Assembly: GCA_903937385.1 (NCBI GenBank)
Contig: CAIZZF010000030.1
Coordinates: forward strand, 1-64,000
Direction: 5' to 3'
From: an uncultured Holophagaceae bacterium
GTDB taxonomy: Bacteria; Acidobacteriota; Holophagae; Holophagales; Holophagaceae
DNA: 64,000 bases
The position numbers and the translations under genes were made by a program. The notes beneath the pieces were generated by a model. That model saw nothing but the letters and a program-made list of their open reading frames with translations, was not told the DNA's origin and did not search any database. Below are positions 1 through 8,549 of this stretch, one piece after another; position 1 is the first letter of the stretch, and every line of letters begins with the position of its first letter.

Positions 1-627
1 CTCGAGGATGCGGGGGAAGTGGGTGATGATGAGCAGGGCCCGGTCCGCGCGCTGGAGCTTGTTCACGGCGTCGCCCAGGACCCGCAGGGCGTCGATGTCC
101 AGGCCGCTGTCCAGCTCGTCGAGGATGGCCAGCTTGGGTTCCAGCACGGCCATCTGGAGGATCTCATTGCGCTTCTTCTCGCCGCCAGAGAAGCCCTCAT
201 TGAGGCTGCGGTCCAGGAACTCCTCCCGCATGGCCACCAGCTTGATCTTCTCGTGGATGAAGTCGTCGAACTCCAGGGGGTCCAGCTCGTCCCGGCCCTC
301 GGCCTCGGCCTTCTTGTTGTAGGCCAGGCGCAGGAAGGAGGCGTTGCTCACTCCCGGTACCTCGATGGGGTGCTGGAAGCCCATGAAGAGCCCGGCCCGG
401 GCGCGGGCATCGGCTTCCATCTCGAAGAGGTTCTGACCCTCGAAGAGGACCTCGCCCCCCGTGACCTCGTAGGCCGGGTGGCCCGCCAGGACCTTGCCCA
501 GCGTGGACTTGCCCGAGCCGTTGGGCCCCATGATCGCGTGGATCTCCCCGGCCTTGATCTCCAGGTCAATGCCCTTCAGCACCGGCGTGCCGTTGATCGA
601 GGCGGTCAGGTTTTTTATCGAGAGCAT
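1..627 (-). CDS. sufC: SufC, Fe-S cluster assembly ATPase (partial, 3' end off window)
   Basis: ABC-type ATPase of the SUF system, which powers the cytosolic SufBCD scaffold. The visible 209 residues hold a Walker A (GPNGSGKS, about residues 33-40), the SufC-type signature FSGGEKKR and a Walker B ending LDELDSGLD. SufC proteins are about 250 residues, so about 40 C-terminal residues lie beyond the left edge. The start is the ATG at 627, just before the hydrophobic MLSIKNL start typical of the family. It lies downstream of sufB in the same direction, with a hairpin-forming repeat in the 112-bp gap. sufD and sufS would be expected beyond the edge. Confidence 0.95.
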   Translation of the reverse strand, partial: MLSIKNLTASINGTPVLKGIDLEIKAGEIHAIMGPNGSGKSTLGKVLAGHPAYEVTGGEVLFEGQNLFEMEADARARAGLFMGFQHPIEVPGVSNASFLRLAYNKKAEAEGRDELDPLEFDDFIHEKIKLVAMREEFLDRSLNEGFSGGEKKRNEILQMAVLEPKLAILDELDSGLDIDALRVLGDAVNKLQRADRALLIITHFPRILE

Positions 628-652
628 TGGAACTCCAAACGAGAACAGATTC

Positions 653-728
653 ACCGCCAAGACGCCAAGAGCGCCAAGAAGGACAGGCCTTCCTTGGCGT
701 TTTCTTGGCGTCTTGGCGTCTTGGCGGT
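653..728. repeat. Hairpin-forming intergenic repeat between sufB and sufC
   Basis: The left arm has CCAAGA-type units (ACCGCCAAGACGCCAAGA, from 653) and the right arm, ending at 728, is its near-perfect reverse complement (TCTTGGCGTCTTGGCGGT). Between them lies a short loop around AGGCC. Each arm is itself a 9-10 bp iteration of CGCCAAGA. In frame it can be read as low-complexity peptide, but this is not a gene. A related, more decayed element with GGCACCAAGG units lies near 39,060. Its place inside the suf operon suggests a REP-like mRNA structure; the function is inference. Confidence 0.75.
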
Positions 729-739
729 GGTCATTTTTC

Positions 740-2179
740 TTAACCCACCGAACCTTCGAGCTTGAGGCTGAGCAGCTTGGTGGCTTCGACGGCGAACTCC
801 ATGGGGAGCTCGCGGAAGACGTCCTTGCAGAAGCCGTTGATGATCATGCTGATGGCTTCCTCGGCGGGGATGCCGCGCTGCTGGAAGTAGAAGAGCTGCT
901 CTTCGCCGATCTTGCTGGTTGTGGCCTCGTGCTCCACCCGGGCGCTGCGGTTCTGCACCTCGATGTAGGGGAAGGTGCTGGCGCTGCAGGACTGCCCGAT
1001 GAGCATGGAGTCGCACTGGCTGAAGTTGCGGGCGCCCTCGGCCTTGGGCTGCACCTTCACCAGGCCGCGGTAGCTGTTCGAGCTGTCGCCGGCGCTGATG
1101 CCCTTGCTGATGATGGTGCTCTTGGTGTTGCGGCCGATGTGCACCATCTTGGTGCCGGTGTCCGCCTGCTGCTTGTGGTTGGTGAGGGCCACGCTGTAGA
1201 ACTCGCCGATGCTGTCGTCGCCCAGCAGGATGCAGCTGGGGTACTTCCAGGTGATGGCGCTGCCGGTCTCCACCTGGGTCCAGCTGATGCGCGAGGCCAC
1301 GCCCTTGCAGAGGCCGCGCTTGGTCACGAAGTTGTAGATCCCGCCCAGGCCGTTCTTGTCCCCGGCGTACCAGTTCTGCACGGTGCTGTACTTGATGGAG
1401 GCCCGGTCCAGGGCCACCAATTCCACGACTGCCGCATGCAGCTGGTTGGTGTCGAACTGGGGGGCGGTGCAGCCCTCCAGGTAGCTCACGCTGGCGCCTT
1501 CCTCGGCGACGATGAGGGTGCGCTCGAACTGGCCCGAGTCCTTGTTGTTGATGCGGAAGTAGGTGCTCAGGTCCATGGGGCAGGTGACGCCCTTGGGGAT
1601 GAACACGAAGCTGCCGTCCGTGAACACCGCGCTGTTGAGGGCCGCGTAGAAGTTGTCGGAGGCAGGCACCACGCTGCCGAGGTAGCGCTTGATCAGCTCC
1701 GGGTGCTCACGCACCGCCTCGCTGAAGCTGCAGAAGATGATGCCGACGGTGGCCAGCTTTTCCTTGTAGGTGGTGGTGACGCTGACCGAGTCGAAGACCA
1801 CGTCCACGGCCACGCCCGCCAGGGCCGCCTGCTCGTTGATGGGCACGCCCAGCTTCTCGAAGGTGCGCTTCAGCTCTGGGTCCACCTCGTCCATGGAGGC
1901 GTACTTCGGGGTCTTCTGCTTGGGGGCGCTGTAGTAGACGATGGCCTGGAAGTCGGGGCGGGTGTAGTTCACCTTGGCCCAGTCCGGCTCGGCCATGGTC
2001 AGCCAGTGGCGGTAAGCCTTCAGGCGGAACTCCAGCAGCCAGTCAGGTTCACCCTTCTTGGCCGAGATGAAGCGGATGGTGTCCTCGCTCAGTCCGGGCG
2101 CGGCGCTGTCTGCTTCGATATCCGTCACGAAGCCGTACTTGTATTCCTGGCTGGTGACCACGTTGAAGGTGGAACTCAT
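740..2179 (-). CDS. sufB: SufB, Fe-S cluster assembly scaffold subunit
   Basis: SufB, 479 aa, is the scaffold on which the SUF machinery builds nascent [Fe-S] clusters, working with SufC and SufD in the cytosol. The protein is full length for the family and has the beta-helix core typical of SufB/SufD, including the conserved stretch around [16 protein letters not shown] and the C-terminal segment ending [16 protein letters not shown]. The ATG at 2179 is preceded by GGGAGACTCGA as ribosome binding site. An IscR-like operator lies 32 bp further upstream. It is the first suf gene visible and sits directly before sufC. Confidence 0.97.
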   Translation of the reverse strand: MSSTFNVVTSQEYKYGFVTDIEADSAAPGLSEDTIRFISAKKGEPDWLLEFRLKAYRHWLTMAEPDWAKVNYTRPDFQAIVYYSAPKQKTPKYASMDEVDPELKRTFEKLGVPINEQAALAGVAVDVVFDSVSVTTTYKEKLATVGIIFCSFSEAVREHPELIKRYLGSVVPASDNFYAALNSAVFTDGSFVFIPKGVTCPMDLSTYFRINNKDSGQFERTLIVAEEGASVSYLEGCTAPQFDTNQLHAAVVELVALDRASIKYSTVQNWYAGDKNGLGGIYNFVTKRGLCKGVASRISWTQVETGSAITWKYPSCILLGDDSIGEFYSVALTNHKQQADTGTKMVHIGRNTKSTIISKGISAGDSSNSYRGLVKVQPKAEGARNFSQCDSMLIGQSCSASTFPYIEVQNRSARVEHEATTSKIGEEQLFYFQQRGIPAEEAISMIINGFCKDVFRELPMEFAVEATKLLSLKLEGSVG

Positions 2180-2210
2180 TCGAGTCTCCCGAGTCCTTCC
2201 AGTGTGGAAT

Positions 2211-2232
2211 CTCGACTAAATTTGTCAACTTA
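2211..2232 (-). promoter_or_regulatory. IscR/Rrf2-type operator upstream of sufB
   Basis: The plus strand reads TCGACTAAATTTGTCAA at 2212-2228; in the direction of sufB this is TTGACAAATTTAGTCGA. It matches the E. coli IscR type-1 consensus (YYGACTRWWWYAGTCRR) at all but one position, and its TTGACA would also serve as a -35 element. No good -10 is obvious. An Fe-S-sensing Rrf2 regulator controlling suf is the natural reading. The regulator gene is not in this window. Confidence 0.6.
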
Positions 2233-2249
2233 ATACATCGTGCCCGAGG

Positions 2250-4115
2250 TCACGGGTTGGCTGCGCCGGGTTCCGGATCTTCCAGCTCCTTCAGGAGCAC
2301 GCGGATCTGACCGACCACGCCCTTGGCCTGGAGCTCGTTGAGGTCGCCGGGATCGGCGTCCAGGCCCGCCTTGAGCAGGGCCTTGGCTTCTTCCTTCTCG
2401 CCCAGCCCGGCCAGGGCCGCTCCCAGCTGGAAGTGGTTGATGATGGTGGGCTCTTTCTCCAGGAGGGGGTCCAGGAGGCTGATGATGTCCTGGTGCTTCT
2501 TCAGGGCCAGGAGGTACTGGCCCAGCAGGGTGCGGGCCCGGGGCTCCAGGCCCGGCAGGGGGTGGGCATGGAGGCGCCGGACCTCGATCAGGTCCTGCTC
2601 GGTGACGGGGCCGTTCATCAGCCGGTAGGCCTGCCGCATGAGGGCGGCTTCCCAGGCGCCGGTGCTCTTGGGGTGGCGGGTCAGGTAGGCGTCCAGGGCC
2701 CGGGCGATCTCGTCCTCGCGCTTCCGCTCCATGAGGTGCTCCAGCGCCAGGCGCAGGGCCAGGAAACAGAGCCGGGGGTGGCGGTCCGAGCAGGCGAAGT
2801 CCAGGGCGGCCTTGAGCTGCTTCTCGGGCTCCTTGAGGAAGGCCAGGCGCAGGTCCAGCCACTCCGAGCGCTGGCTCCGGCCCTTGCGGCGGGCCCGCTT
2901 CAGCAGCATCCCGGCCCCTTCAGGCTGGTGCTCGTCCAGCAGGGATTCGGCCTCGTCCAGCAGCAGCTGGGTGCCGGTCTTGCCGTCCCGGGCCTCCCGC
3001 AGCTGGGGGTGGTTCTCGGCGTCCACCATCAGGAGCAGGTTGGGATCGCCCGGGTTCTGCAGGAGCAGCTCCTGGAGGATGGCGAAGGCCTTGGGCCGCT
3101 CTTCCTGCAGCAGGTAGGCCTCGGCCAGGGCTTCGCGCACGTGCAGGTCGCCCGGCAGGTAGGTGCTGGCTTCCTTGAGGGTGGGTACCGCCTGGGCGCT
3201 CTCCCCCCGGGCCAGGTGGACCTGGCCCATGAGCAGCAGGGTCTCGCCGTCCCGGCGCCGGGCCACGGACTCCTGGGCGGCCTCGAGGGCGCCCTGCAGG
3301 TCGTCCTGGTCCAGGAACAGCTCGGCCAGCAGCATGCGGGGCTCGGGGTCGTCCGGGCGCAGGTCCGCGGCCTTGCGCAGGGCCTCGATGGCCTGGTCGG
3401 CCTGGTCCGGCAGCTCCTGGAGCAGCTTGGCCAGCAGCATCCAGGCCTCGAAGTGGCGGGGGCTCAGGCCCACGGCCTTCCGGGCCATGGCCTCGGCCTC
3501 CTCAAAGTTCTGGGCGGCCTCGTGGAGGGAGGCGATGGTGAAGATCAGCTCATAGTTCTTGGGATCCAGGGGCAGGGCCTGGCCCAGGCGGTGGGCGGCG
3601 CCGGGCAGGTCGGCGGTCTCCAGCAGGGCCGAGGTCTCCAGCAGCGCGCGCTTGAGCTGGGACATGGACCGGGGGCGGGCGATGGGCAGGATGCGGGCGC
3701 GGTAGCGGGTGAACACCTCCCGGGCGCTGATGAGGTGCAGGTTCTCTTCGACCAGGTGCTCCCAGCGCTCGGAGAAGGCGTGGGCGTCCAGCTGGCGGTT
3801 CTGCTCCATCTCCTGGACCAGGGCCATGAGCCCGTTCCGGAGCATCACTTCACTGCGCTCCAGCTTGCCCAGCTGGTCGGAGACCGTCTCCAGGTAGGTC
3901 TCCACCCGCCGCACGGTCTCCTCGAGGCCCGTGATGCGCTCCAGGAGGTGCTCCTCGAGGTCCTCGCCGGCGTCCGGGTCCTCGCCTTCGTCCTCCCAGG
4001 TCTGGTCCCCGGGCAGGATCAGGAGGCGCGTGCCGCACTTGGCACAGGTCTCCCGCTCTCCGATATTCCAGGAAAGGCAGTTCTGGCAGTAGGAACCGGG
4101 CAGGTCGTTGGCCAT
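2250..4115 (-). CDS. TPR-repeat protein with N-terminal zinc ribbon
   Basis: Function unknown. The 621-aa protein starts with a four-cysteine zinc-ribbon-like motif (CQNC at about 10-13 and CAKC at about 25-28). An acidic linker and a short coiled coil follow (about 45-95), then a long tetratricopeptide array from about residue 165 to the C terminus. No signal peptide is visible, so it is probably a cytoplasmic protein-interaction scaffold. It is codirectional with sufB but 70 bp and an operator separate them, so they need not share a promoter. The start is the ATG at 4115; no strong ribosome site precedes it. Confidence 0.85.
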   Translation of the reverse strand: MANDLPGSYCQNCLSWNIGERETCAKCGTRLLILPGDQTWEDEGEDPDAGEDLEEHLLERITGLEETVRRVETYLETVSDQLGKLERSEVMLRNGLMALVQEMEQNRQLDAHAFSERWEHLVEENLHLISAREVFTRYRARILPIARPRSMSQLKRALLETSALLETADLPGAAHRLGQALPLDPKNYELIFTIASLHEAAQNFEEAEAMARKAVGLSPRHFEAWMLLAKLLQELPDQADQAIEALRKAADLRPDDPEPRMLLAELFLDQDDLQGALEAAQESVARRRDGETLLLMGQVHLARGESAQAVPTLKEASTYLPGDLHVREALAEAYLLQEERPKAFAILQELLLQNPGDPNLLLMVDAENHPQLREARDGKTGTQLLLDEAESLLDEHQPEGAGMLLKRARRKGRSQRSEWLDLRLAFLKEPEKQLKAALDFACSDRHPRLCFLALRLALEHLMERKREDEIARALDAYLTRHPKSTGAWEAALMRQAYRLMNGPVTEQDLIEVRRLHAHPLPGLEPRARTLLGQYLLALKKHQDIISLLDPLLEKEPTIINHFQLGAALAGLGEKEEAKALLKAGLDADPGDLNELQAKGVVGQIRVLLKELEDPEPGAANP

Positions 4116-4235
4116 GCAACCAGTGTAGAGCCTCCCGCCGAACCCGTTGTCCAGGGGTTTCGCGGAATGAACTTCGGGGGTAGGGTGGTGGCCGGGTCAT
4201 GAAGGTTTTATCCTGATCCGAGCAAGGAACATCCC

Positions 4236-4757
4236 ATGAGCGATGAACAAGATCGGCAGACCAAGCGGCAAGAGGCCATGGAGTGGGTGGGCAAGGCCTA
4301 CCAGCTCCACATGAAGCACGAGGTGGAGAAGGCCATCGCCCTCTACACCAAGTCCATCGAGATCTGCCCCACGCCGGAGGCCTACACCTTCCGGGGCTGG
4401 GCCCGCTCCTTCGAGAAGGACTACGCCGCGGCCATCGAGGACTGCCACCGGGCCATCGACCTGGACCCCGAGTTCGGCAACCCCTACAACGACATCGGCG
4501 CCTACTACGTGGAGCAGGGCGAGCCCGACGAGGCGATCCCCTGGCTGCACATGGCCCTCAAGGCCAAGCGCTACGAGAGCTACTGCTTCCCCCACTTCAA
4601 CCTGGGCCGGGTCTTCGAGGCCAAGGGCCAGCTGGACAAGGCCCTGGAGCACTTCCACAAGGCTCTGGAGGAGAACCCCCGCTACGCCTTGGCCGCCAAG
4701 GCTGTCGAGCGAGTGAAGGGCAAGCTGGAGACCAAGAACCCCGAGACCATTAGCTGA
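4236..4757 (+). CDS. TPR-repeat protein
   Basis: A 173-aa soluble protein made almost wholly of three to four tetratricopeptide repeats, with typical A/Y/G/P signature positions (for example AIALYTKSIEICP, AIEDCHRAIDLDP and ALEHFHKALEENP). No enzymatic domain is visible, so it is probably a protein-protein adaptor. It is divergent from the zinc-ribbon TPR gene at 2250-4115 with about 120 bp between the starts, and convergent with the ACT-domain gene. Confidence 0.85.
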   Translation: MSDEQDRQTKRQEAMEWVGKAYQLHMKHEVEKAIALYTKSIEICPTPEAYTFRGWARSFEKDYAAAIEDCHRAIDLDPEFGNPYNDIGAYYVEQGEPDEAIPWLHMALKAKRYESYCFPHFNLGRVFEAKGQLDKALEHFHKALEENPRYALAAKAVERVKGKLETKNPETIS

Positions 4758-4772
4758 GCGGAGCTACTCCGC
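4758..4772. terminator. Small hairpin between convergent genes
   Basis: GCGGAG-CTA-CTCCGC forms a 6-bp stem with a 3-nt loop exactly at the junction of two convergent genes, overlapping the 3' end of the ACT-domain gene. There is no T-tract, so it is only a possible weak bidirectional terminator. Confidence 0.3.
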
Positions 4773-5312
4773 GGGGCCGGAGCCCGCGGGCCGCAGGGTG
4801 ATGTCCAGGTCCCGCTCCGCCTCCAGCTGGGCGAGGTTGGAGCGGAGCTGAGGCACAGACACGCCCGGGCCCAGGATGAGGGTCGCCCGCATGCGGAAGA
4901 GGGGCGCCCCGGTCCAGGGCGCGGGCTGGGTCAGGGTCTCCAGCTCCTCAATGTTGATGCCGTGGACCTTCAGCAGGGCGGTCACGGACTGGACGATGCC
5001 CGGGGTGTCCAGGGAGACGGTCTCCAGGACATAGGGGCGGCCGTCCCGGGGGGCCTCGGGCCGCTGGGTGGGCTTCAGGGCCAGGCGCAGGCCCAGGGTC
5101 GCCTCCTGGGCGCCCAGGTCCGCTGCCAGGGCGTCCAGGCGCTCCGGTGCCAGGGCCACCAGCATGATCACGGCGAACTCCCCGCCGAGGATGGCCATCT
5201 TGCTTTCCTCGATGTTGCCGCCCTGCCTCGCCACGAGGCGGGACAGGTCATCGACGATGCCGACCCGGTCGGGTCCGAGGGCGGTGAGGACGGCGAAGGC
5301 AGAGGGGCTCAT
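4764..5312 (-). CDS. Tandem ACT-domain protein, GcvR-like
   Basis: A 182-aa protein with two ACT domains (about 6-80 and 92-170), as in the glycine cleavage system transcriptional repressor GcvR and related amino-acid-sensing regulators. The first domain starts with the typical LGPDRVGIVDDLSRLVARQGGN, the second with DTPGIVQSVTALLKVHGINI. There is no DNA-binding domain, as in E. coli GcvR, which acts through a partner. No gcv gene is nearby, so the target is unknown. The start at 5312 has a weak ribosome site. Confidence 0.8.
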   Translation of the reverse strand: MSPSAFAVLTALGPDRVGIVDDLSRLVARQGGNIEESKMAILGGEFAVIMLVALAPERLDALAADLGAQEATLGLRLALKPTQRPEAPRDGRPYVLETVSLDTPGIVQSVTALLKVHGINIEELETLTQPAPWTGAPLFRMRATLILGPGVSVPQLRSNLAQLEAERDLDITLRPAGSGPAE

Positions 5313-5401
5313 GGCTTCGAGTCTACCAAGGGTCGGGGCTGCCGGGCGTTCCGCCGGTCCCCGGGCCCTCGATCTGTGCTGAACTGGAGGGGAGGTCTCC
5401 C

Positions 5402-6211
5402 ATGCAGCTCACCATCGCCCACAGTCCCGATTCCGACGACGCCTACATGATGGCGCCCCTGGCCCTGGGCTGGCTGGATCCGGACGGCTTCGAGATCGAG
5501 TTCATCCGCAAGGACATCGAGCAGCTCAACGCCGAGGCCACGGAGGCCCGCTACGACATCACGGCCATCAGCTTCGGCGCCTACCCCGAGCTGCGGGACC
5601 GCTACGACCTGCTCACCGCCGGCAGCAGCATCCAGGAGGGCACAGGCCCCCTGGTGGTGAGCCGGAAGCCCCTGGCCCCCGCCGCCCTCAAAGACCTCAC
5701 CATCGTCATCCCGGGCCGGCGCACCAGCGCCTACCTGTCCATGCGGAAGTGGTGCGCCGAGCAGGGCTTCGAGCCCACCGTGGAGCTGCTGCCCTTCGAC
5801 CAGATCCTGCCGGCGGTGGTCGCTGGACGCTACGAGGCGGGGCTGCTCATCCACGAGAGCCAGCTCATGTACCAGGAGGCTGGTGCCCAGCTGGTGGTGG
5901 ACCTGGGGGCCTGGTGGAAGCAGGCCTACGACCTGCCCCTGCCCATGGGCGGCAACGCGATCCGCAAGGACCTGCCTGAAGGCGTGAAGCAGCGCTTCGC
6001 CGTGCTCATGCGTCGCAGCGTCGAGCTGGCCCGGGAGCGCCACTGGGAGAGCGTGGACTACAGCCAGTCCTTCGGCCGCGGCATGGACCGCGAGATGATC
6101 GGCCGTTACGTGAACGCCTGGGTCAACGAGTTCACCGTGGACCCCGGTCCCCGCGGCCGCGCAGCCGTGACCAGGCTCCTAGGCCTCGAGCCCGTGTGGA
6201 TCCAGGGCTGA
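5402..6211 (+). CDS. mqnD: 1,4-dihydroxy-6-naphthoate synthase (MqnD)
   Basis: MqnD, 269 aa, converts cyclic dehypoxanthinyl futalosine to 1,4-dihydroxy-6-naphthoate in the futalosine route to menaquinone. It has a periplasmic-binding-protein-like fold. Diagnostic segments are HSPDSDDAYMMAPL at the N terminus, the ITAISFGAYP stretch, IVIPGRRTSAYL and the conserved IHESQ, which carries the catalytic histidine of the family. The ATG follows GGGGAGGTCTCCC. No other mqn gene is in the window, so the pathway is dispersed. MqnA is a related paralog, but the IHES and DLGxWW pattern favours MqnD. Confidence 0.88.
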   Translation: MQLTIAHSPDSDDAYMMAPLALGWLDPDGFEIEFIRKDIEQLNAEATEARYDITAISFGAYPELRDRYDLLTAGSSIQEGTGPLVVSRKPLAPAALKDLTIVIPGRRTSAYLSMRKWCAEQGFEPTVELLPFDQILPAVVAGRYEAGLLIHESQLMYQEAGAQLVVDLGAWWKQAYDLPLPMGGNAIRKDLPEGVKQRFAVLMRRSVELARERHWESVDYSQSFGRGMDREMIGRYVNAWVNEFTVDPGPRGRAAVTRLLGLEPVWIQG

Positions 6212-6218
6212 GCCTGGC

Positions 6219-6569
6219 CTACTTGCAAACAGCACTGCACTTTGAGATCGCCAGCAACACCTTGGTGGAGGCGTCATAGTACTCGCCCTCGAGCAGAGCG
6301 TTGGCGCCGGCCTTGTCCCCAGCCTGGGCCTTTTGCAACACACTCGCGGCAACCGTGTGGAAATGCGCGTGGGTCGTCTTCACTTCGGTGAATTCGGGCT
6401 TCGCTTCCATGCTCTGGCCGCCTGCCCCATGAATCCACTGGCCCAGCTCGCACTGATCACCCTTGCAGACAAGGTCTGGGTCCAGTTGTTCGGTGCTGTT
6501 GCCATCGATGACCATACGAAGCCGGATCTTCCATTTCTGGTGAGCGCCAATAGCTGACTGGAAATCCAT
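6219..6569 (-). CDS. Stand-alone chemoreceptor zinc-binding (CZB) domain protein
   Basis: A 116-aa protein that is essentially a single CZB domain: an early His (GAHQKWK), then CELGQWIHG, then the THAHFH helix, which together supply the His-Cys-His-His zinc site of this family. CZB domains usually sit at the C terminus of chemoreceptors or diguanylate cyclases and sense zinc or hypochlorous acid; a free one could be a soluble sensor or adaptor. The start chosen is the ATG at 6569, preceded by GGGAGGTGGTC. A further ATG 30 bp upstream has no such site. It sits beside a lower-GC tail-tube gene. Confidence 0.8.
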   Translation of the reverse strand: MDFQSAIGAHQKWKIRLRMVIDGNSTEQLDPDLVCKGDQCELGQWIHGAGGQSMEAKPEFTEVKTTHAHFHTVAASVLQKAQAGDKAGANALLEGEYYDASTKVLLAISKCSAVCK

Positions 6570-6698
6570 GACCACCTCCCTAGGGTGCGATGACTGCACA
6601 CCCTGTCATCGGAACCAGCGGGGGCCAGCCCTAAGGGAAAGGCTTGGATTTCATGCAATGTCTAGAATATTGGTAGTCACCGCCGCGACTCGGAGCGG

Positions 6699-7127
6699 CT
6701 AAAGATACTCCACCACCAAGCCCTCGTGAGCCAGAGAAAGCGATTCCATCACAACTCCGCTTCCGTTGGCATTGAGCGGAGAATAGTCCAATTTGAAGGG
6801 GAAAGCGTTTTTCAGTCTCCAGGTCACAACCGGTTCGTGGCTTTCATTGAGAAGGCTGATGGTTACATCACGCCTCTCAATGGTGTTGAGCTGGGCGGTA
6901 TTGATCCAATGAAAGAAATCACCGTCGCTTTTGATCACCCCACGCTTCAACACGATCGGGGAGAATTTCCTGTGCCCGGGCATCAAGGCCGCAGCGTTTT
7001 GAGGGGAAGCCCCGTTGTGATAGGGAACCACCTCAAGCTCGATCGAAAGCCCGCTGACTTCCGTGAATCCGATGTTGCCCCCACCCCAATTGACGGCGAA
7101 GTGATTATTCGTCTGCGAGTAGTTCAT
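6699..7127 (-). CDS. Orphan phage/contractile-injection tail-tube protein (T4 gp19-like)
   Basis: A 142-aa protein of the T4-like tail-tube family (phage tail region protein, also Afp1/Pvc1 of extracellular contractile injection systems). The marks are an N-terminal NHFAVNWGGGNIGFTEVSGL, the PGHRKFSPIVLKRGVI strand and a C terminus ending SLSLAHEGL. In such systems the protein stacks into the inner tube. The ATG at 7127 has GGAGG upstream; a longer reading frame would add 24 residues without better support. No sheath, baseplate or AAA gene is nearby. Its base composition is clearly lower in GC than its neighbours, suggesting transfer or a distant partner locus. Confidence 0.8.
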   Translation of the reverse strand: MNYSQTNNHFAVNWGGGNIGFTEVSGLSIELEVVPYHNGASPQNAAALMPGHRKFSPIVLKRGVIKSDGDFFHWINTAQLNTIERRDVTISLLNESHEPVVTWRLKNAFPFKLDYSPLNANGSGVVMESLSLAHEGLVVEYL

Positions 7128-7382
7128 GACCAGCCTCCGGAGGGTGGTGAGCAGAGAACGCTTGTTCTTTGGCAAGCGAGTTGTTTGAGTTCGGATCATG
7201 AGGCGGAAGTGTAGGTCAAGGTCCAGGCGATGGCAACTGCCCCGCTGACCCCTTGAAAGGGTCCAATCCGATCAACAAGACTTTCCTGCCAGCGGCCCCT
7301 TGGATTTGCCTCCGCGAAGGGAGCTCCCTCTTCGACCCGTTCGGATTCACGTGCCGATGCGCAGGGTGCAAGCGGCGGGTTG

Positions 7383-8477
7383 CTACTCCCGTCCCGCCTC
7401 CAACCGGATCGCCACACGCTGCTTGCGGCCCTCGCGGGTGATGTCGAGCGTGGCGCTGCTGCCCAGGGGGAGGGCTTCCACCAGGTCCAGGAGGGCGTCC
7501 CAGTCATCCACGGCCCGGCCGTTCACGGCCTGGATGAGGTCGCCAGCCACCACATGGCGGCCGTCCACGGCCACGCCCTGGAGGCCGGCGCGGGCGGCGG
7601 CGCCACCCCGGGCCACCTTGCCCACCATGATGCCCTTCTGGGGGCCGAAGGCGCGCTCCACCAGGCGCGCCGCCACGGGCTCGAAGCCCAGGTCCGGGCG
7701 CTCGAGGCGACCCCGGGCGATGAGCTGGGGCACCACGCGGTTCACGGTGTCCACGGGCACGGCGAAGCCAATGCCGGCGCTGGCGCCGCTGGGACTCTGG
7801 ATGGCCGTGTTGACGCCGATGAGCCGGCCCGCGCTGTCGAGCAGCGGCCCGCCGCTGTTGCCGGGGTTGATGGCGGCGTCGGTCTGGATGACCCCCGCGA
7901 TGCGGCGCCGGGTGACACTCTGAATCTCCCGGCCCAGGGCCGACACCACGCCGGTGGTGAGGGTCTGGTCCAGTCCGAAGGGATTGCCGATGGCCAGCAC
8001 GGACTGGCCCACCTGCAGGTCCGCGCTGGTGCCGAGGGGGATGGGATGCAGCTTCGGCGGTGCCTTGGCCAGCAGCAGCACCGCCAGATCCTTGTCCGGC
8101 GCGCCGCCCACGTAGGAGGCCTCGTGGCGGCTGCCATCCGCCAGGGTGATATAGGCCCGGACCGCGCCCTGGATGACGTGGAAGTTGGTCACCACGTGGC
8201 CTTCCGCATCCCAGATGAACCCTGTGCCCGTGCCTGCGGGGACTTCCACCACCTCGAAGCTGAAGAAGCCCCGGCTCCGCTCCTCGGTGGTGGTGATGTA
8301 GACCACGCTGGGGGCGGCCTCCTTGAATCGCTGGACTGAGATCCGTTCCCAGTCGTAGAGGGTGCCCCGGGGCTCCACCGGGCGTGGCCTGGCAGTCCCG
8401 GGGGCGACCGCATGACCGCACCAGCCCGCGAGCAGGCTGGCGGCAATGACTCCGAGCACGAGCAGGGGCTTGCGCAT
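7383..8477 (-). CDS. HtrA/Deg-type serine protease with PDZ domain
   Basis: A trypsin-like S1C protease, 364 aa. The N terminus has a basic MRK and a hydrophobic stretch (residues 4-19), a signal peptide or membrane anchor that places it in the periplasm. The catalytic triad is visible as His100 (VVTNFHVIQG), Asp130 (DKDLAVLLL) and Ser208 (NPGNSGGPLLD). A PDZ domain fills about residues 255-360. This is the DegS/DegP architecture with a single PDZ. The start is preceded by GAGGAGCCTTC. Likely role: periplasmic protein quality control. The adjacent chemoreceptor is separately transcribed or loosely linked. Confidence 0.92.
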   Translation of the reverse strand: MRKPLLVLGVIAASLLAGWCGHAVAPGTARPRPVEPRGTLYDWERISVQRFKEAAPSVVYITTTEERSRGFFSFEVVEVPAGTGTGFIWDAEGHVVTNFHVIQGAVRAYITLADGSRHEASYVGGAPDKDLAVLLLAKAPPKLHPIPLGTSADLQVGQSVLAIGNPFGLDQTLTTGVVSALGREIQSVTRRRIAGVIQTDAAINPGNSGGPLLDSAGRLIGVNTAIQSPSGASAGIGFAVPVDTVNRVVPQLIARGRLERPDLGFEPVAARLVERAFGPQKGIMVGKVARGGAAARAGLQGVAVDGRHVVAGDLIQAVNGRAVDDWDALLDLVEALPLGSSATLDITREGRKQRVAIRLEAGRE

Positions 8478-8549
8478 GAAGGCTCCTCGGGGGCCGAGTG
8501 TACCCGCGACGCGGCCCCGCCGGGAGGGTGCCAGCTCAGCGCACCGTTG

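Noticed and set aside
19-2233. Long plus-strand frames opposite sufC and sufB
   Set aside because: They are high-GC antisense shadows: Gly/Ala/His-rich, no ribosome site, and the minus-strand genes match known families.
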